From Nymphaea colorata (taxonomy: Eukaryota; Streptophyta; Magnoliopsida; Nymphaeales; Nymphaeaceae): a stretch of 64,000 nucleotides of DNA. Shown in pieces: positions 1 through 11,469 of this stretch. The stretch lies in contig NC_045140.1 in NCBI RefSeq assembly GCF_008831285.2, forward strand, positions 1,157,528 to 1,221,527, read 5' to 3'. The notes below the pieces were generated by a model. The model was not told the origin of the DNA and searched no databases. It saw only the letters and a program-made list of their open reading frames with translations. Each line of letters begins with the position of its first letter. Positions within the stretch are counted from its first letter, which is position 1. The translations under genes were made by a program, and so were the position numbers.

Positions 1-3000
1 TGAGACCCATGTTTTCTGGTTGATGATGCTGGTGCGCACCTTTTCTTACCAAAATCAACTTCCTGCTTTTACTGTGAAAACAGTGCATCATCTTGTAACA
101 TTTGCATTATCCGCCCATATGCAAAGTTGGTCTAACCTCAGGTCCTTGTTTGCTGACGAGGAGGAAATAAAGGAAGCCGGTTTCATGTTATGACTATATT
201 TTTGTGCCGATCAGGAATATCCCTTATAAGGTAACTTTTGTCCCGTTGTCTTCTTCAATTGATGCTATAGGCAGCATTGAAGTATGGAAATTCCACTGCA
301 AATTTTTGTATTATACAGTTCATTTGTGACACTTCTTCCGCAATTTATGCTTTTTGGTGCATTACAATTCTTATTTTTGTTTTCCTCATGAAGCATCAAG
401 ATCGTATTCGCTGTCTGGTGCTTCTACTAACCATAATTGAATGTGAATACTTAATAAGATGCTTTCATGTAAGTAGCTATAGGGTATTGATAGCTTTCAC
501 CCACACATTGACACATGCCAAGACATCCATGAACAACAGAAGTATGATCATGCAATACCATTTTCCCCTTGTAAAACATCTGTCACTTATATGTGCCTCG
601 CTTCTCTGTATCTTTGTTGGAAATTTACTGTGGAAGTCTGCAAACCAAATGTCTGAAAGAGGTTACTGTAGTCCTGTGAAGACTTTAATAAACAAATCTA
701 CAATCTGGGGCCGGGAAATGAGCCGATCTGCTGGTGGCTCATCTCAGATTTTCATGAGAAGTGCTTGTTCAAGATCATCTAACGGGATTCGGTGAGCAAA
801 GGTTGACTCGTACATGTAAATAAATGAGCCAAGGATGAACAGCAGCCTTGGCTCAGCTTGACTAGGCTTATAATAGCAATACACATACATTATGTATTCA
901 TTGCTTGTTTATACATTTACCTTATAGTTCTATGTGCACGTTATGCATGTCATATGTTTTGCTCATTATGGTAGACATATATATGTTATGTCATTCATAT
1001 ATTCTAAAAGAATAGGTTGCTTGATTTGGCTCTCAAAATTTGAGCTTAGGCTTGGGCCATTCGTAATCTTTTTTCCTTTTTCTTTTTTTTTGACCCATCT
1101 GTCGACAAGTTTTCATTCTTAATGAATGATACTGAACATCAGTATCTGGGCTTTTTTTTATCAGCCCTACCGGGCACTCTCATTTTGATATTTGACTCGG
1201 TATACTTGTTTTGGAAACCTGTTGGCAAACAAGTAAATCAAATAATTTCATCCATCTCTTGTACTGCTTTTAAGTGAAATCCAAGATCAGGCAACTGCAC
1301 TGTGGCATACGCAGTGGAAGAGCTTGCTATGGAATTACTTCTTATCGACATGGTATAAACTATCAAGTACTGAATCATCTAGGTTGCATGGATGCAAGTT
1401 TCAGTGTATAAACGAGTGGAGGCCTTGGAAGCCATTTGATGGTAATTTCAGAATTCTTACTCACTTGCCATGGCTATTTGGGTCACAGTTGCATTAAAGA
1501 TTCTGTCTACTAAAACGTAGCTGGATGGTGAAATTTTTGTTCTTTTTGCCTTTGCCAGGCTCACCAATAGCGACACTGGTATTAAGGATCTGTACAAGCA
1601 GCGGCTGATATTGTTCTACACACGTTCAGTGAATGGTAGCCTGCGGGCATCTTCATGTATTGTATTACCTTGGTAAGTGGACCCAGTGCCAAAATTTCTT
1701 AACCAATGTTTTGTGAACGTCTAGAATAATGCATATAACATTGACATGAACTCATGATGATTGGAAGCAGCTTTTTTCGTTAAAAGTTAGATATGGTATG
1801 ACTTGGACAAATGTTGCTCCACCAAAAGAGTTGCAGGTGTGCTGCAAATGTGACGGTCTCAGACTGTTCAGTAGATGATGAATCTGAATGTTTAATTTGT
1901 AACACAACTGTGTCAATTCTAGCAACGTATCAAATCCCAAGTTTGTACTGCTAATTCATTACAGGGTGGTAGCTAAAGAGTGGATGCCGATCAGAAGAAT
2001 GCATAATGTGTGGTGTCACAAAATGTTGATTGTTGAGTGATCCGAAAAGCCTCTATAGCCATTGTAAAATATTCACTTGTAATTGGCCAACTACATGGAA
2101 ATCCAACCTCTGAACGCTCAAACAGATCAAGTTCTAGAACTTGGCAACATTTCGGGAATCATATTCGTACCAGCTGTCAACTTTAAACTTGGTATTTGCT
2201 TCTTCTGCTGTATGTGACGGTAACATCATCTGTCCTGACTACCAAGTTCGCTGCATGCGTGGTTTGATCATACGTTCTCTCTCAGATTATGCAATTCCAA
2301 GCACCGAGGGTAGCAAGTTCATGGGATCATCTGAAACAAACACTGAACTCCTGTGCTGTATTATTTGGAACAATGTATTTACCTATTAGATCATTCATCT
2401 GAAGAGCAACTATGGTACTGTATTTTTTTTATTAGATTCTTTACTGCAAATTTAATTACTCGATCTACTTGTGACAAATCCACTGTTTATATTGCAAGTA
2501 TGAGCATAGTTTGAATCGCAGTTAGATGCACTACAATGGAAGAAACTTCAAAAGTTTAATTCCGAACATTCGACCATGACTTTTACTACCAGTGTCGCAT
2601 TATTTCTCTGATGCAAGCGTATTTTATACCTTCAACCATGTAAGTATGTAGTCGAAAGTGCTAGATGGTGTATGGGCAGTGATTGTTACTCAGAACTCAA
2701 TCAGCACTAAACAGAATAAGCCGTAATAACAGAAACGAAAAGAAATTCATGATCAATGTTAAAATAAAAGAATCTGTTTTTTCCCTGCCGTGGGGGTCCC
2801 TTCTTGGGTAGTTTTCAGCATGTTTTACATCCTTCATTCTGCCGACACTCTGCAAATCTATGCCATGGTTCTCGTTATCAGTTCAGCGTGTTTCCTACCT
2901 ATCTTCGTTCTTGGGTAGACTGATTGTTTTCTTCAGCTTCTGCCATCACTCTCAGACACTGTTCAAACTTACGTTTCACGAGCAAGGACTTGGTTTCACA

Positions 3001-3589
3001 TCTTCTTTTGTCGAAGTAGGTAGCTAACACATGACTCTCTTTTACCCTCTCACATCCGGTGCCATTATCTTTGACTAGGAAGGCATAGACAGACCAGAGA
3101 AAGAGAGAGAGCCGAAATGTTTGCCTTTTCAGTGCAAGTTAGTTCTTTAAACTTGGCACTCTTTAAAACTAATTATATCTTGCCAAAATTAATTCAAAAA
3201 CTTAAATCCTTATTCTGTAACTATCTTGACTGATAAATTGCTGACCGAGGAAATGGAGGTTTCCTGGAAAAATTCTACACAAAAAACGCTTCGAGCACAA
3301 ATGTGCAACATTTCGTCATATTTATATAAGTTTTGCTTCTAACGAGTTAAGCCGTCTTTTTCCTTTCCCATCTCTAACCTTGTGGCATCTGATCACTAAA
3401 ACAACCTATCAATTGAATGTTTAAAATGCAACCTTAGTTTTATGTTTTAGACGCATTCAATTGCAGTTATCTTGAATATCTAGTGTACTACATTTTTTTT
3501 TTTTACTCAAGAGAGAGAGAGAGTCTGGATATTGATATTGAACTACTAAACTAAGCACATCCGAATATTAAATCCTATGTGGAATATTA
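1..3589. other. Left flank without a recognisable gene
   Basis: No gene here can be supported. Frame 2 is open from the left edge to a TGA at 191-193 and could be the end of a terminal exon of a gene lying to the left, but nothing in its translation is recognisable. Short open stretches at about 1240-1497 and 1559-1672 sit next to splice-like sites (cag at 1555-1558), but several frames look equally plausible. The rest is AT-rich intergenic sequence with poly-T runs and a short GA run near 3511-3524. Confidence 0.4.
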
Positions 3590-3880
3590 AATAAAAGAGG
3601 CAAATAACGAGATTAAGTGGTTCGTATCCCTATGTTGGCAGGAATCAACAATAGGAATGCCGAATTCAGCTGAATATAAAATCATATCCGGATTGTTACA
3701 TGTAACCAGATTCAGATTTCTATCAGAATTGAACATGTATCCAATAAACCCGGTAAATAAATTTTATACCATCTAATAATACAACTATTGGATGCCATTT
3801 TCTTTTATGCGATACGCCCTAACGATTTGGTTCAAACTTAAAACCAAGTGTACTCGAAATCTAGTTTCCTAGTTTGATAA
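3590..3880. repeat. Dispersed repeat, copy 1
   Basis: This stretch resembles 11800-12095 in the same orientation. Shared blocks in the same order are a 'gtggttc..tatccct' block followed by 'ggaa(t/c)caacaat', an 'ttttatacca' block, a 'ccattttcttt/ccactttcttt' block and a final 'ttcaaac' block. The copies differ by many substitutions and indels, so this is an old interspersed repeat. I see no open frame, terminal repeat or target duplication, so its class is unknown. Confidence 0.5.
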
Positions 3881-4807
3881 AACCAGGCGTCCATGATGAT
3901 AGAAAATAGAAAGATTAGGTTGACGCCGGAAATGGAAGGTCCCCTAAATTGCTCAGGAGATCATCTCTCCATAAATATTAAGTGTTCATGCTTCTTTAAA
4001 CGCTGCAAGATCCAACATCGATCTTGTTCCTTGCCCAACCACTCTTTATTATAATCACTTCCGCAGAGCAATACCCACCTGACAGTGGCGGAGCCAGAAA
4101 AGTTTTCTGGATGGGGCACCCATTCATAGATTTTCACATAGAAGGGGCACTCACATATAGGACAAAGCAAATATTTGAAGATACTAATGTAAAAATAAAC
4201 AAAACAAAAATCCTTCATAAATTAGACAAATTTGAAAACTGAGATTCACTACTGAAAAAATCATATACGTTAAGTGCTATCAGATTCACCGCTTTCTCTT
4301 AAGTTCCTACAAATAGTTAAGAAAAGAAACAAAGAAGCATAGCAGGAGGCAGGAGCAGCAAAGGCAGAGGAGACGGAAGCGAAGAGCTGCGCCGAAACAG
4401 AGAGATTAATTTAGTGAAAGCGGGCTGGAGGCAGAGGAAAGTGGTGGGGCGCGACCCAAGTGGAAGGTATCGGGTTCTATCGAACTCGTCCTCATGAAAG
4501 AGTAGAAGCAAAGCATGTGCTGTCGAGCACAGAGAACACATCAGAAGACAGAGATTAACATGACATGCCTTTTCAGATGTAGAGTCGAGATCTTTTTCTT
4601 TTTCTCTTATGAAAGTAATCGCAGATTCATAAATAAATAAGTGGCGAACTCAGAAAATTTTTGGTTGTAGGGCATTAATATATACTGATTCAAATTTTAG
4701 ATCATGGAAATTAAAGATCTTATAGTCGAGATTCGAGAGGCACCAACATGTAACAAACTAAATCAAGTGACTGTTCTAATATGTAAATGGACTAAATGCT
4801 TGGCTCT

Positions 4808-4859
4808 GTCATAAATGGTGTTCACGTTTTCTTGTCATAAATGGTGTTCACGTTTTCTT
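4808..4859. repeat. 26-bp tandem duplication, two perfect copies
   Basis: The units 4808-4833 and 4834-4859 are identical. The duplication lies inside the hAT-like element and shows no coding potential. Confidence 0.9.
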
Positions 4860-5107
4860 AGTTAACCTGTATTGTAAATCTAAAATTTGAAATAGATCTT
4901 GAAAATCAAATTAGGCACGATTAAGGCATCTAAAGCTTGACATGAGAACAACAAAAGCATATTGAAAAAAAAAAATAGACTAAGTAATGCCTAAACGAAT
5001 ATAAAGAAAATCATATAAAAAGCAAAAAATAATTAGAACAATTGAACAAACATAAAATAAAACTAGTGAAATTCAAACATATATATGAATCTATATATAT
5101 CTATCTT

Positions 5108-5139
5108 GGGCTGGCGTGGGCAAGCGCCCACGCCAGCCC
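5108..5139. repeat. Perfect hairpin, 14-bp arms
   Basis: The arm gggctggcgtgggc (5108-5121) is followed by the loop aagc and the exact reverse-complement arm gcccacgccagccc (5126-5139). It sits just inside the right terminal inverted repeat of the hAT-like element, where such elements often carry subterminal structures. Confidence 0.9.
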
Positions 5140-5166
5140 CACGCTGGCTCCGCCACTGCCACCTGA

Positions 5167-7199
5167 GATTTCCGTCGCCTGCAGCAGATGGGGTAGAGGC
5201 GTAGAGCTTCGTTCTTGGGGTGTGGTATACATCAGAAGGAGGAGTTGCAGCCTGTAGGCCAAGATGGCCGAACGAATAGGGCGCCAGATAAAGATGAGGA
5301 AGGAGGTGGAAGAGGGAGAGAAGGGTTTCTTGTTCCCGTTTTTTAAGAAGTCGTTTGATTGCTGTCCATTGAAACAGGACAGACAGAACGTCCTGTTCAT
5401 TACACTATTGTCCTGTCTTCATGGACAATGATGTTTATTGTCCATCGTTTGATGACTTTAAGAACATAACACTATGTTTTTCATGTTCGACATTTGTTTT
5501 GTGTATGTCTGTTTTGTCTGACGTTTGTTTTTGTTTTGCCCGATCTATCTGTTTTGTCCAATGTTTGTCTTTCATGAAGAAAAAAGAGAACCAGACCTCA
5601 CCTGGAGAAAGTTATTCACCCAACGATGGACTTGCAGATATGAGGTGATCGCATGACCCGTCGTCGATGGAATAGAGGAAGCAACACCCATCGATTGATG
5701 GAATGGAGGAAGAAGCAACAGACAGAGCAGCGGAGAAAGGCGTGGAGCAGTGGAAAGGGGAGGCGTGGAGCAGTGGAAAGGGAGAGACTCAAAAGAGAAG
5801 GGGGAGAGACTGAGAAGAAGGAGAAATGGGGAGCACGTGAGGGATGTTCGGGAGCACTCGAGGGACGCGCTTAGGAGCGAGGCAGGTGTTCTGTTCCATG
5901 TTGTTCCGATTATTAGCTCGGAACAATGTAGAACTGGGGTTAATTTATACCCCATGTTCAATCGTCCATTCTCTCCGCCATGTACTGCGGATAGCGTTTG
6001 ATAAAAAATTCAACTAACCACGACACTCACATTCCGTTCTGCGTGTCCTAAGGCCATCAAAGGACCTCTAAAAGCACGAGATATCGAAGCAAGGTTCTTG
6101 GGTAGCCGGAGGCGGTGGCCATGCTCGTAAAATCCGTTTGGGTGAAGAAACTGACAGTCATGTTGAACTTGTATTAAGTATTAACGCTATTACATTACAT
6201 GTGACATGAACCTGACATATTTACATCCTATCATGTTGAAAGTAGGACGACTGCCCTGAACATCTTTCCGTTCTTCATTACAATTACGTCATCTTAGTAC
6301 AACCAAAGTAGCACCAATGTAACAGTTATTGGAAAACATAAACTATTAAAACAAAAAATGTGAAATCAAAGCCAAAAACATAAAATAGAAGATCATATTG
6401 CTGCAGAAATAGAAATTCAACCCCAACTTCACGTGCTCAATGATCAGGACTTAATTATCAGTCTAAGTTATCGGATGGATGCACTTTCAATCGGACCATA
6501 CAACATCATTTTTTTTTACTTATATATATATATATATATAATGATTCTAACCTTTTAGAGTCATTCAGTTCAATCCAATATGATGGAGAAAAAAAAAGTG
6601 ATTGACAAATTTTTGTCATTTAAAATTAGTTTATACTGTGTTAAACCGCCACGGGTGGGAGGGAGGAAGAGGGAAGGAGCGAGTCGATGGAGGAAGAGAG
6701 GCATGGAGAAAAGAGATGATGTTAAAAAATTAATAAAATAATAAAAAAGTCTGCATTTGATCCGTGTGATTTAAACATCGAACTGTGCACATTTTGGCAA
6801 ATAAACGTCACGGTCTCTCTTTGTTGGAAAACAGGGGAATTGACTGCAAAAAGGTTCCGTCTGTTTATATGACTGCAAAAAGGTTCCGTCTGTTTATATA
6901 TATATATATATATATTTCAAATTGCTATTTCAATATTTTATATATACAGTGATCCATACGTATGCGTTTCACGCGCTCTCGCTAAGTGTGCACTTTGTTG
7001 CATGTTTCAGACATGTTGGTGCTGTCTCATTTGTTCATCGGTCGCCGCTTTTTCTTTCTTAATAAAAGCAACTGATTACTGGGCAATGTTATTTCGTTTC
7101 TTTGCAGCATTTCGGCATAGCATGAGCTGCTGATCAGTGTAGGTTTGAAGAAGATTTGTCCATGTGGCGCAGAGTTTCAACAATAGAAAAATAATACAA
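5167..7199. other. Intergenic, low-complexity tracts
   Basis: No supported gene. Between 5340 and 5580 there are repeated variants of 'tgtcc/gtttgt', and 5650-5870 is a purine-rich GA tract that opens frames by composition only. AT microsatellites lie at about 6523-6541 and 6895-6915, the latter directly after a 29-bp tandem duplication. Confidence 0.4.
6842..6899. repeat. 29-bp tandem duplication, two perfect copies
   Basis: Units 6842-6870 and 6871-6899 are identical and run straight into a (TA)n microsatellite. Confidence 0.9.
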
Positions 7200-7214
7200 A
7201 AATCTTAAAACAGT

Positions 7215-8125
7215 TCACAATATCATTTTTAAAAGAACAGGGAACAATAAACAGGTATGATAAGGACAAGGGTATGAGATAGTGAGTGTGAGGCTATTTC
7301 CAAGCCGAAGAGGTGAGCGTCGAACGGCCCCCGACACTATTTCCATCAGAAAAATTAGTGGGCACTCTTCTTCAATCCAATCTGAATAAGCCATCTCAGT
7401 TTCTTTGTCTTCGTCTTCCCCATCGCAACCCAACTCCATTTCCTCATATTTGGCCTTCCACTCTTTGGTCCAAGGAAGCAAGAGTGCCGCAGCATGGTAT
7501 GTCAAATCGAAACTCCTTGATTTCCACTCATCGTCTAGTTTCTCATATTCCTTCACCACATCATCGATGTACGCTTTGGTATTCTTTCTGACAATCTTGC
7601 ACCAAAGTATGTAAACATCTCACTCCTACCATCTTCAAGTTTCACATCGAACGCGTAATTGCCCTCTGTTGCAGGGTCCAACAGTAAGCCGAGAGCCTGA
7701 AAGAACACATCTTGTAGCTCAAACCTACATTGGTAAACAGGTCTGTTCACGTCCACTATATCAGGCCTCATCCAAGGGACCAAGCTGCAGATTGCGTGAT
7801 CAGGTCCTGGTATTGTTCCCAGTCTACCCATCAAATTCCATTTATTCAATCCCTGTTCCCCTGTTTCCAAAGCCACTTCAGATTCCAGAGTCCTTTCATT
7901 CCATGGCAACTCGTGAGTTTCCACTTTGGATGCCTACACAAAAAAGTCTGTCATTGAGTCGAAGAAATCAAAATATTTAAAATACTGAAATGGAAAAAGG
8001 AAGAGGAAAAATTGTTGGAAAAAGGAGAGAGAGAGGAGGGAGGAGATTTGAATATTCTCACTGAATGGGCTCTTCCCACACCTGCCTTCAAGACAATGCC
8101 AAACAGCCGCTTTCAATTCTCTCAA
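7215..8125 (-). pseudogene. Frame-broken relic of an unrecognised protein-coding gene
   Basis: On the minus strand, 7924 to 7553 encodes a compositionally protein-like stretch (for example GRLGTIPGPDHAICSLVPWM and FDVKLEDGRSEMFTYFGARL) that stops at TGA near 7553. Coding resumes in another frame (AYIDDVVKEYEKLDDEW, then HAAALLLPWTKEWKAKYEEM) down to about 7300. The switch near 7570 fits loss of one base, because no intron fits the short distance. A possible upstream exon (about 8125-8078, ending cttgaaggcag/gt) and an acceptor near 7938 suggest an intron, but their phases agree only with a further frame break. I do not recognise the family. It could be a pseudogene or a real gene with sequence errors. 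Confidence 0.4.
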
Positions 8126-8129
8126 GTTT

Positions 8130-10590
8130 TAATTAGTCGATTGTTGAAAATATGAAGCAGGTTATGTAGTTTTTGTATTTTGCAACCATTGTTCCTTCAC
8201 AAATATCTTGCAAGAACTGCAATTTGGGAAGGATCCAATTCACTTGGAAGCAGGCTGCAGGAAGGTGCCCTTTCCTAGGAAGGCCCATGTTCCTTAATTT
8301 TCTGTCGAACTCTCATTTCCCTTGTCTTACTTCGTTGCTCTTAACAGAAATTTTCAGACCTCTCTCTCTATTTATACAACTATAGTTTAAGAAAATTTTT
8401 GTATCTTGAAATGTTTTTACTCCTCCTTCCATTAGCGGGAATGGTGTTTCTTAGTATTTTGATTATTAGAAAATTTCTTGCCCTTTTTTGCTTATGTAAT
8501 ATCACATGCAATTTTCTGTATGGATTTCATCTGTTTGTGCTTTACAGATTTAGGCAAATCATCACCGTGCCATACAATGTGTAAGAATCTCTTTCATTTA
8601 TACCAGTACCACTGTGTCGATGACCTTTTCTAAACTTCCCCAAATTTGTCAACAGAGAAGTGGGGGAGCAGGCTTAGTAACCCTAAATGCTAGTCCCTGT
8701 CCTAGTCCAGCAGGAACTCTTCTGAGGATTAGGTCTTTGCATGTGAAACTTCTGAGGGATTGGATTCAGGGATTCCTGAGTCTAGTTGAATAGTTCAATC
8801 CTTTACAGTTGAGTATGGATTCAGAGCCAATTGCTAGTCCTCCCATGCATGGAGTGCGCCGAGTTTATAGTGCCCTCTGGGCATTTTATGTTCCTCTGAA
8901 TGTTGAAACAGTGAACTTTCAAACTTCAATTATTCAGTATTATGATAGTGTCAATTGTTCCAATAACCTTGAGCTGGCCCAGATGCAGATGCGGTTCTAA
9001 TTAGCTCATGGTCTTGGCGCAGCTTGATGGGGATGATGAAAATGAAGGGAGCACAACTCACCAAAGGTCACATGGAAGTGGCTGCTTGTAGAGGAGGAGA
9101 TCAATTGACTTCAGTTGCTTAGCCTATATGTGTATGTATGAGCGCCTGTTCACCATGTATCTCAATGTATTATATGTATATTTTATGAATTGGGTTATTA
9201 TCTACTGCTATGTCACTGCAGTTCAATGTATAGCAGTTTAAAATCCCTCCTAATCTTGTACTCTAATAATTTAAATTTCATAGAAATCATTAATCTAGTA
9301 CTCTGAGCAATGAAGTTCTATACATAACAAATTTGGCACAAGTTCCATTGAGATCCACAGTGTTTTTAATGTAAGAAATCTTTCCAAAGAATGGCTAATA
9401 TGAAGCTGTGTCTTGTCCAGGGGGTCTTTTTCCCTTTTTCTACTTGATGTAAATCCTTATACATCCCATTTTCAACGTCAACAATAATTAAGTGGATGAA
9501 TTTGGACCGCGTAGTAGCTTTATGATGCCTCCTCCAGTCTCCAGAAACTTAACTACGCAGGCAAGAATCTCCAGCAAGCTTTTCCCTTTATGCTTGGAAT
9601 CTATCTCCATCTATGAACTGACTTTTTAAACTTAAAATCATGAATTATTTGTGGTAAGAAATCTCAGCTGAGGTACCACCTACCCTGCATCTTCATCCGG
9701 TGACAACCAAGATGATATTTGCTGTGGAACAACGTACCATTTCAGTCCACTCTCAACAATCGATGTTCTCATTCAAGAAGTTTTCCAGTAGACCAGTTGT
9801 GATCAACAGGTTGAGATCCCAGAAAGCTATCAATTTCTTGAAAGATAGACTTTTCCTTCATCTCATTGATAAGTTCCTTTGGCATATGCCGTATCACCAT
9901 TTTTTCACCAGAAACTAGAAGTACCAAGGACGAGCCCAGCGGCGGATTTACTTAAAATGTGCATGCATTTTATCAGTAAACTGTTTCAGGGAGTTTGTCA
10001 ACCGCAATGTAATAACAAACTCTCTTTAATTGAATTGAGGCTAATAAGCAAGCAAACCTTAGACGGAGGAACTTAATCTTTTCTGCGGCGCCATTTCTGG
10101 TTGTGCTACTCAATCACATCTTCACTGACGCCCTCCCCTTTGCATCATGAACAACAGTTCCTTATACTGAGCCTTAACTTTTGAAGGACAAAAATAACAA
10201 CAGCAAGATCATGTCCGAAACAAATATTTTGATTCAGCCGTTCGAATCGATGCATTTATTCATATATAATATATATATATATATATGGCAGGCAGTTGAA
10301 TGAAATTTGTGGGTACAATTTCTATACGTTAAGACTTTTGGAGAATGACTAAGAATATATCCAAAAAAAAAAATAATCAGGAAAGTACAAGTAGGCGAAG
10401 GTGAAAATTCTTCGATAATAAAGAAATAAAAATGGATTATGGTGTTTCTAAAATATATAATGTCATTTTTTCTGAAAATATACGAAAAACAAAATTCAAG
10501 TTTGGTCAACGGGTGTTTCAGGTATTTCGTTCTAAGTTGTAGAGTTGAAGGTGCAATTTTTCATGTTGCAACCAATATGACTGAAAAAGG
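8130..10590. other. Intergenic stretch, nothing recognisable
   Basis: The small open frames here are not supported by composition or family resemblance. The stretch is AT-rich, with a (TA)n run at about 10262-10285 and an A-run near 10360. I see no terminal repeats or RNA gene. Confidence 0.4.
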
Positions 10591-10625
10591 GTGATATCAA
10601 ATGCGAGTTCCCACACACTCGTCCA

Positions 10626-10806
10626 CGTGAACAACCTGGGGCCCACATTGTCTCGAGACCCCTCGAAGCCGAACCTCAACTTTTTCTACCTCGAAGCGTC
10701 CGGACATTTCTGCAACTCTCCCACTTCTTCTTCTTCTTCTTTTTCTTCTTCTTCTCCAGACTCTTTTACGTCTCTCTCTCTCTCTCTATCTCTCTCTCTC
10801 GCTCTC
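10626..10806 (+). promoter_or_regulatory. Upstream region of the small heat shock gene: G-box and CT-rich tract
   Basis: A G-box core CACGTG occurs at about 10624-10629. Scattered GAA/TTC half-sites (cctcgaagccgaacctc, tttctacctcgaagcg) lie at 10670-10700, but I do not see a perfect three-unit heat shock element. A CT microsatellite at about 10769-10806 resembles the pyrimidine-rich leaders of many plant genes. No clear TATA box was seen. Assignment is by position only. Confidence 0.35.
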
Positions 10807-10819
10807 GCGTTGCTTGCCT

Positions 10820-10958
10820 GTAAGTACGTCTTCTCGACTGCTAGTTTCTCATCGGAAACAAGCTTTGCAAGTTGACATCTCCCACCACTAGACGACTCAA
10901 AAGCTTAGAATTTCTACCATTGTTGTAACTCATCGTCTTCTTTCCTTTCTCCATTCAG
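10820..10958 (+). other. Possible 5'-leader intron of the small heat shock gene
   Basis: A strong donor (gcct/gtaagtacg, GT at 10820-10821) and a pyrimidine-rich acceptor (ctttctccattcag/a, AG at 10957-10958) bracket 139 bp that would be removed about 30 bp before the ATG. Most class I small heat shock genes have no intron, so this is a prediction only. Confidence 0.35.
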
Positions 10959-10987
10959 AAAGAGCAAGCACCATCGACCTTGCAGCA

Positions 10988-11464
10988 ATGGCTCTGACTT
11001 CGTCCATCTTCGGCCGACGAACCGATCCCTTCTCGATGGACATCTGGGATCCCTTCGATGGTCTCTTCCGCAACTCTGTTTCGTCCCCTTCTTTACAAGC
11101 TTTCGCGAGTGACGCCTCCGCAATCGCCAACACTCGGATCGACTGGAAGGAGACGCCCGAAGCCCACGTCTTCAAGGCCGACCTGCCTGGACTGAAGAAG
11201 GAAGAAGTGAAGGTAGAGCTTGAAGAAGGAAAGGTGCTCAAGATAAGCGGGGAGAGGAGAAGAGAGAGCGAGGAGAAGAACGAAAAGTGGCACCGATTGG
11301 AGAGAAGCAGCGGCAAGTTCCTCCGGCGATTCAGGCTGCCGGAGAACGTGATGGTGGATCAAATGAAGGCCGCCATGGAGAACGGAGTTCTTACAGTGAC
11401 TGTGCCTAAAGCACCGGACAGAGATCAAATCCGACGCGATTACTGGTTGATTGTTCGCCAGTAG
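10988..11464 (+). CDS. Class I small heat shock protein (HSP17-18 type), altered C-terminus
   Basis: A single-exon gene of 158 codons for a cytosolic class I sHSP, an ATP-independent chaperone that forms oligomers and holds unfolding proteins. The N-terminal arm has the class I block (SIFGRR..., [13 protein letters not shown]). The alpha-crystallin domain (about residues 48-145) shows [49 protein letters not shown] and [12 protein letters not shown]. The start is the first ATG and matches the usual MALxxxIFGRR opening. After TVPK the tail is [17 protein letters not shown], unlike the family's usual ending with an I-x-I motif and Ser/Thr-Gly. The next frame (11409-11450) reads ...[10 protein letters not shown] followed by TGA, which resembles the normal ending, so a small indel seems to have shifted the frame. 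The function of the core domain is certain; full chaperone competence is not. Confidence 0.92.
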   Translation: MALTSSIFGRRTDPFSMDIWDPFDGLFRNSVSSPSLQAFASDASAIANTRIDWKETPEAHVFKADLPGLKKEEVKVELEEGKVLKISGERRRESEEKNEKWHRLERSSGKFLRRFRLPENVMVDQMKAAMENGVLTVTVPKAPDRDQIRRDYWLIVRQ

Positions 11465-11469
11465 TCACT

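Larger units (their letters stand above)
4083..5158. mobile_element. hAT-like DNA transposon, non-autonomous, 1076 bp
   Basis: The left end reads cagtggcggagccag (4083-4097) and the right end is its exact reverse complement ctggctccgccactg (5144-5158). Both are flanked by the same 8-bp sequence ccacctga (4075-4082 and 5159-5166), the target duplication size of hAT elements. No transposase is encoded; the small internal open frames look like chance. Near the right end is a perfect hairpin (5108-5139), and a 26-bp unit is duplicated at 4808-4859. A second terminal-like motif, agtggcgaactcagaaa, begins near 4641 and may mark a related nested or composite head. Confidence 0.85.

Noticed and set aside
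2..193. Open frame from the left edge to a stop at 191-193
   Set aside because: Could be a terminal exon, but no motif or splice site supports it and competing frames look similar.
277..795. 172-codon open frame
   Set aside because: AT-rich, no family resemblance, and an alternative spliced reading from about 673 is equally plausible; not enough for a gene.
1238..1672. Exon-like open stretches between splice-like sites
   Set aside because: Two or three frames look equally protein-like, so none can be preferred.
5572..6001. Overlapping open frames on both strands
   Set aside because: Purine-rich low-complexity tract; open in several frames because stops are rare in it.
10914..11428. Three minus-strand open frames
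   Set aside because: They lie antisense to the small heat shock gene and reflect its codon composition.
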